The notes under the pieces: model-generated
The model's database searches: none
What the model saw: the letters and a program-made list of their open reading frames with translations, nothing else
Told to the model about the DNA's origin: nothing
Translations under genes and position numbers: made by a program
Shown: one piece after another, positions 6,998-8,342 of the stretch
Layout: each line of letters begins with the position of its first letter
Numbering within the stretch: position 1 is the stretch's first letter
Origin: Caryophanales bacterium UBA6769
GTDB lineage: Bacteria; Bacillota; Bacilli; Bacillales; UBA6769
Reading direction: 5' to 3'
Length of the DNA stretch: 8,342 nt
Assembly: GCA_002453275.1 (NCBI GenBank)
Contig: DKGN01000176.1
Coordinates: 4,606 to 12,947 of the forward strand

Positions 6998-7636
6998 TTA
7001 TTCTTCTTCGCCGGCGCTTTCTTCTTCAGTTTCTTCTGCCTCATCAGAGACTTCATCTTCCTCAGTAGCCTCTGTTTCTTCAGGCTCTTCCTCACTTGGA
7101 GCAAGCACAGAAACGATCGCTTCTTCATCCGCATTCATAATTGTATAGTTTGCGGATTCTTTCAAATCGCTAACTAAGACTGAGTCACCGATGTTCAAAT
7201 CATCAAGTGATATTTCAATGTTTGAAGGTAAGTCTGCTGGTAGTGCTCTAACGTTAAGCACATACAGCATATGGGATACGATTCCACCTTCTTTTTCACC
7301 TGGAGCTGAACCAGTCAACTGTACTGGAATTTCGGCATCTACTTCAACGTTCATATTTACACGGAAGAAATCCGCATGCACAACGTTGTTTTTAATTGGA
7401 TCAATTTGTAAATCGTAAACCATGACAGGGTGTTTCTCATCTTTAATCTCCAATGAAAAAACACCACTTCTTCCAACTTGACGATATACTTTTTCGAAAG
7501 CTTTTTCTTCAATTGCAACCGGCTGGTTATCAATTTCATCACCATATAAAACGGCGGGGAAAAATCCTTCTTTACGCAAACGATTAACGCTTGATTTTGT
7601 TGATTCTCTACTTTCGGCTTTTAAAATCTCAGCCAT
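6998..7636 (-). CDS. ctc: Ribosomal protein L25, long (TL5/Ctc) form
   Basis: This 212-residue protein binds 5S rRNA in the large ribosomal subunit. Residues about 1-92 are the L25 RNA-binding domain (MAEILKAESREST...LYGDEIDNQPVAI, then YDLQIDPIKNNVVHADFFRV). Residues about 100-178 are the TL5-type beta domain. Residues 179-212 are a very acidic tail: 34 residues with 18 Glu, 2 Asp and no Lys or Arg. The chosen start is the ATG at 7634-7636, because AAGAAAGGG (7646-7654) lies 9 nt before it. An in-frame ATG three codons upstream abuts that site and has no usable spacing. In B. subtilis ctc is a classic sigma-B general-stress gene, but I see no GTTT...GGGTAT pair in the 63-bp gap to prs. There is also no terminator after prs, so co-transcription with prs is likely here. 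The tail is longer and more acidic than I recall for B. subtilis. Confidence 0.96.
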   Translation of the reverse strand: MAEILKAESRESTKSSVNRLRKEGFFPAVLYGDEIDNQPVAIEEKAFEKVYRQVGRSGVFSLEIKDEKHPVMVYDLQIDPIKNNVVHADFFRVNMNVEVDAEIPVQLTGSAPGEKEGGIVSHMLYVLNVRALPADLPSNIEISLDDLNIGDSVLVSDLKESANYTIMNADEEAIVSVLAPSEEEPEETEATEEDEVSDEAEETEEESAGEEE

Positions 7637-7645
7637 ATTCTTCAT

Positions 7646-7654
7646 CCCTTTCTT
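7646..7654 (-). promoter_or_regulatory. Ribosome binding site that decides the ctc start
   Basis: AAGAAAGGG on the minus strand ends directly against the first in-frame ATG (7643-7645) but lies 9 nt before the second (7634-7636). This favours the shorter protein. Confidence 0.7.
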
Positions 7655-7699
7655 AAATTGAACAATCTATATCGTATTAAGTCTAAACTATTTTTAAAA

Positions 7700-8342
7700 T
7701 TAATCAAATAACGTACTTACAGATTCTTGCTCATATACTCTAATAATCGCTTCACTTAACAATGGAGCAATCGATAACTGTATAATTTTGTCAATTTTCT
7801 TTTCCTCAGGTAGCGTAATCGTATTTGTCACAGCAAGCTCTTTAATGCTTGAGTGGTCAATCCTTTCAATAGCTGGTCCTGATAACACTGGATGTGTACA
7901 GCAAGCATAAACTTCTTTTGCCCCTCTTTCAAATAAAGCATCTGAGGCTAAGGTAATCGTTCCTGCTGTATCAATAATATCATCAATGATGATCGCTGTT
8001 TTCCCTTCAATGTCCCCGATAATATTCATAACCTCAGAAACATTCGGGCGAGGACGGCGCTTATCAATAATCGCTATCGGGGTTTTGAGGCGATCGGCTA
8101 ATCTTCTAGCACGGGTAACGCCACCATGATCAGGAGAGACAACGACAACATCCGAAAGTTCTTTCTTCTTAAAGTAGCTCGCTAAAAGCGGTACAGCAAT
8201 TAATTGATCAACTGGCATATCGAAAAAACCTTGAATTTGTGGTGCGTGGAGATCAATCGCAATGACTCGGGTTGCGCCAGCTGTTTCGAGTAAATTCGCA
8301 ACAAGTTTTGCCGTAATCGGCTCTCGTGCTCTCGCTTTTCGA
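7700..8342 (-). CDS. prs: Ribose-phosphate pyrophosphokinase (PRPP synthetase), partial at its N-terminus
   Basis: This cytoplasmic enzyme makes 5-phosphoribosyl 1-pyrophosphate from ribose 5-phosphate and ATP, feeding purine, pyrimidine, histidine, tryptophan and NAD synthesis. The frame is open to the window edge; 213 residues plus the stop are visible. They begin RKARAREPITAKLVANLLET, so about 100 N-terminal residues lie outside (family length about 317). Visible landmarks are the metal and substrate region DLHAPQIQGFFD, the block VVVSPDHGGVTRARRLADRL, the catalytic flexible loop DKRRPRPN, and the PRPP-binding loop DDIIDTAGT (7958-7984). An internal ATG at 8216-8218 is not the start, because strongly conserved sequence continues upstream of it. 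No terminator follows the stop; ctc begins 63 bp later. Confidence 0.97.
   Translation of the reverse strand, partial: RKARAREPITAKLVANLLETAGATRVIAIDLHAPQIQGFFDMPVDQLIAVPLLASYFKKKELSDVVVVSPDHGGVTRARRLADRLKTPIAIIDKRRPRPNVSEVMNIIGDIEGKTAIIIDDIIDTAGTITLASDALFERGAKEVYACCTHPVLSGPAIERIDHSSIKELAVTNTITLPEEKKIDKIIQLSIAPLLSEAIIRVYEQESVSTLFD

Noticed and set aside
6837..7148. Plus-strand open frame of 103 codons rich in serine
   Set aside because: It is the antisense shadow of the Glu-rich ctc tail and the terminator region, with no ribosome binding site or recognisable domain.
1..8342. A novel defence, mobile or biosynthetic system
   Set aside because: Every long reading frame on the minus strand belongs to a known Bacillaceae core gene in the expected order. 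There are no terminal repeats, integrase or transposase genes, CRISPR repeats or abrupt composition changes, and the plus-strand frames are antisense shadows.

Overview
This window is a piece of a Bacillaceae chromosome (an endospore-forming Bacillus or close relative). The evidence is the gene set and its order: prs, ctc, pth (spoVC), fin (yabK), mfd, spoVT and a yabM-like flippase gene. All lie on the minus strand, in the order I recall from Bacillus subtilis. Two genes (fin, spoVT) belong to the forespore programme. The base composition looks moderately AT-rich and even throughout, with no sign of an insertion sequence, phage, CRISPR array, tRNA or rRNA. Species cannot be fixed from the sequence alone.

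Layout, read in the direction of transcription from high to low coordinates. The window opens inside prs (ribose-phosphate diphosphokinase, about the last two thirds). It is followed by ctc, a long-form ribosomal protein L25 with a very acidic tail. A strong intrinsic terminator at 6912-6949 ends that unit. Then comes pth (peptidyl-tRNA hydrolase), followed at once by fin, a small zinc-type anti-sigma factor preceded by a near-consensus sigma-F/sigma-G promoter. A 117-bp gap with unusual dyad symmetry leads to the very large mfd (transcription-repair coupling factor). Another gap, carrying a sigma-G-like promoter, leads to spoVT, which ends at a clean terminator (1590-1615). The last gene, yabM-like, starts at 1498 and runs off the low-coordinate edge; it has an open reading frame of 499 visible codons.

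How the genes relate: prs, ctc, pth and mfd are growth and maintenance functions (PRPP supply, ribosome 5S rRNA binding, tRNA recycling, repair of transcribed strands). fin and spoVT act in the developing forespore: Fin shuts down sigma-F-directed transcription during the switch to sigma-G, and SpoVT tunes the sigma-G regulon. The promoters found here fit that division, because the two forespore genes have their own sigma-F/G-type elements inside an otherwise housekeeping cluster.

I do not see a previously undescribed system. The points worth a second look are regulatory: the two forespore promoters, the corrected starts of fin, ctc and pth, the lack of a visible sigma-B promoter before ctc, the terminator that separates ctc from pth, and the clustered dyads between fin and mfd. 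No intergenic stretch exceeds 300 bases.
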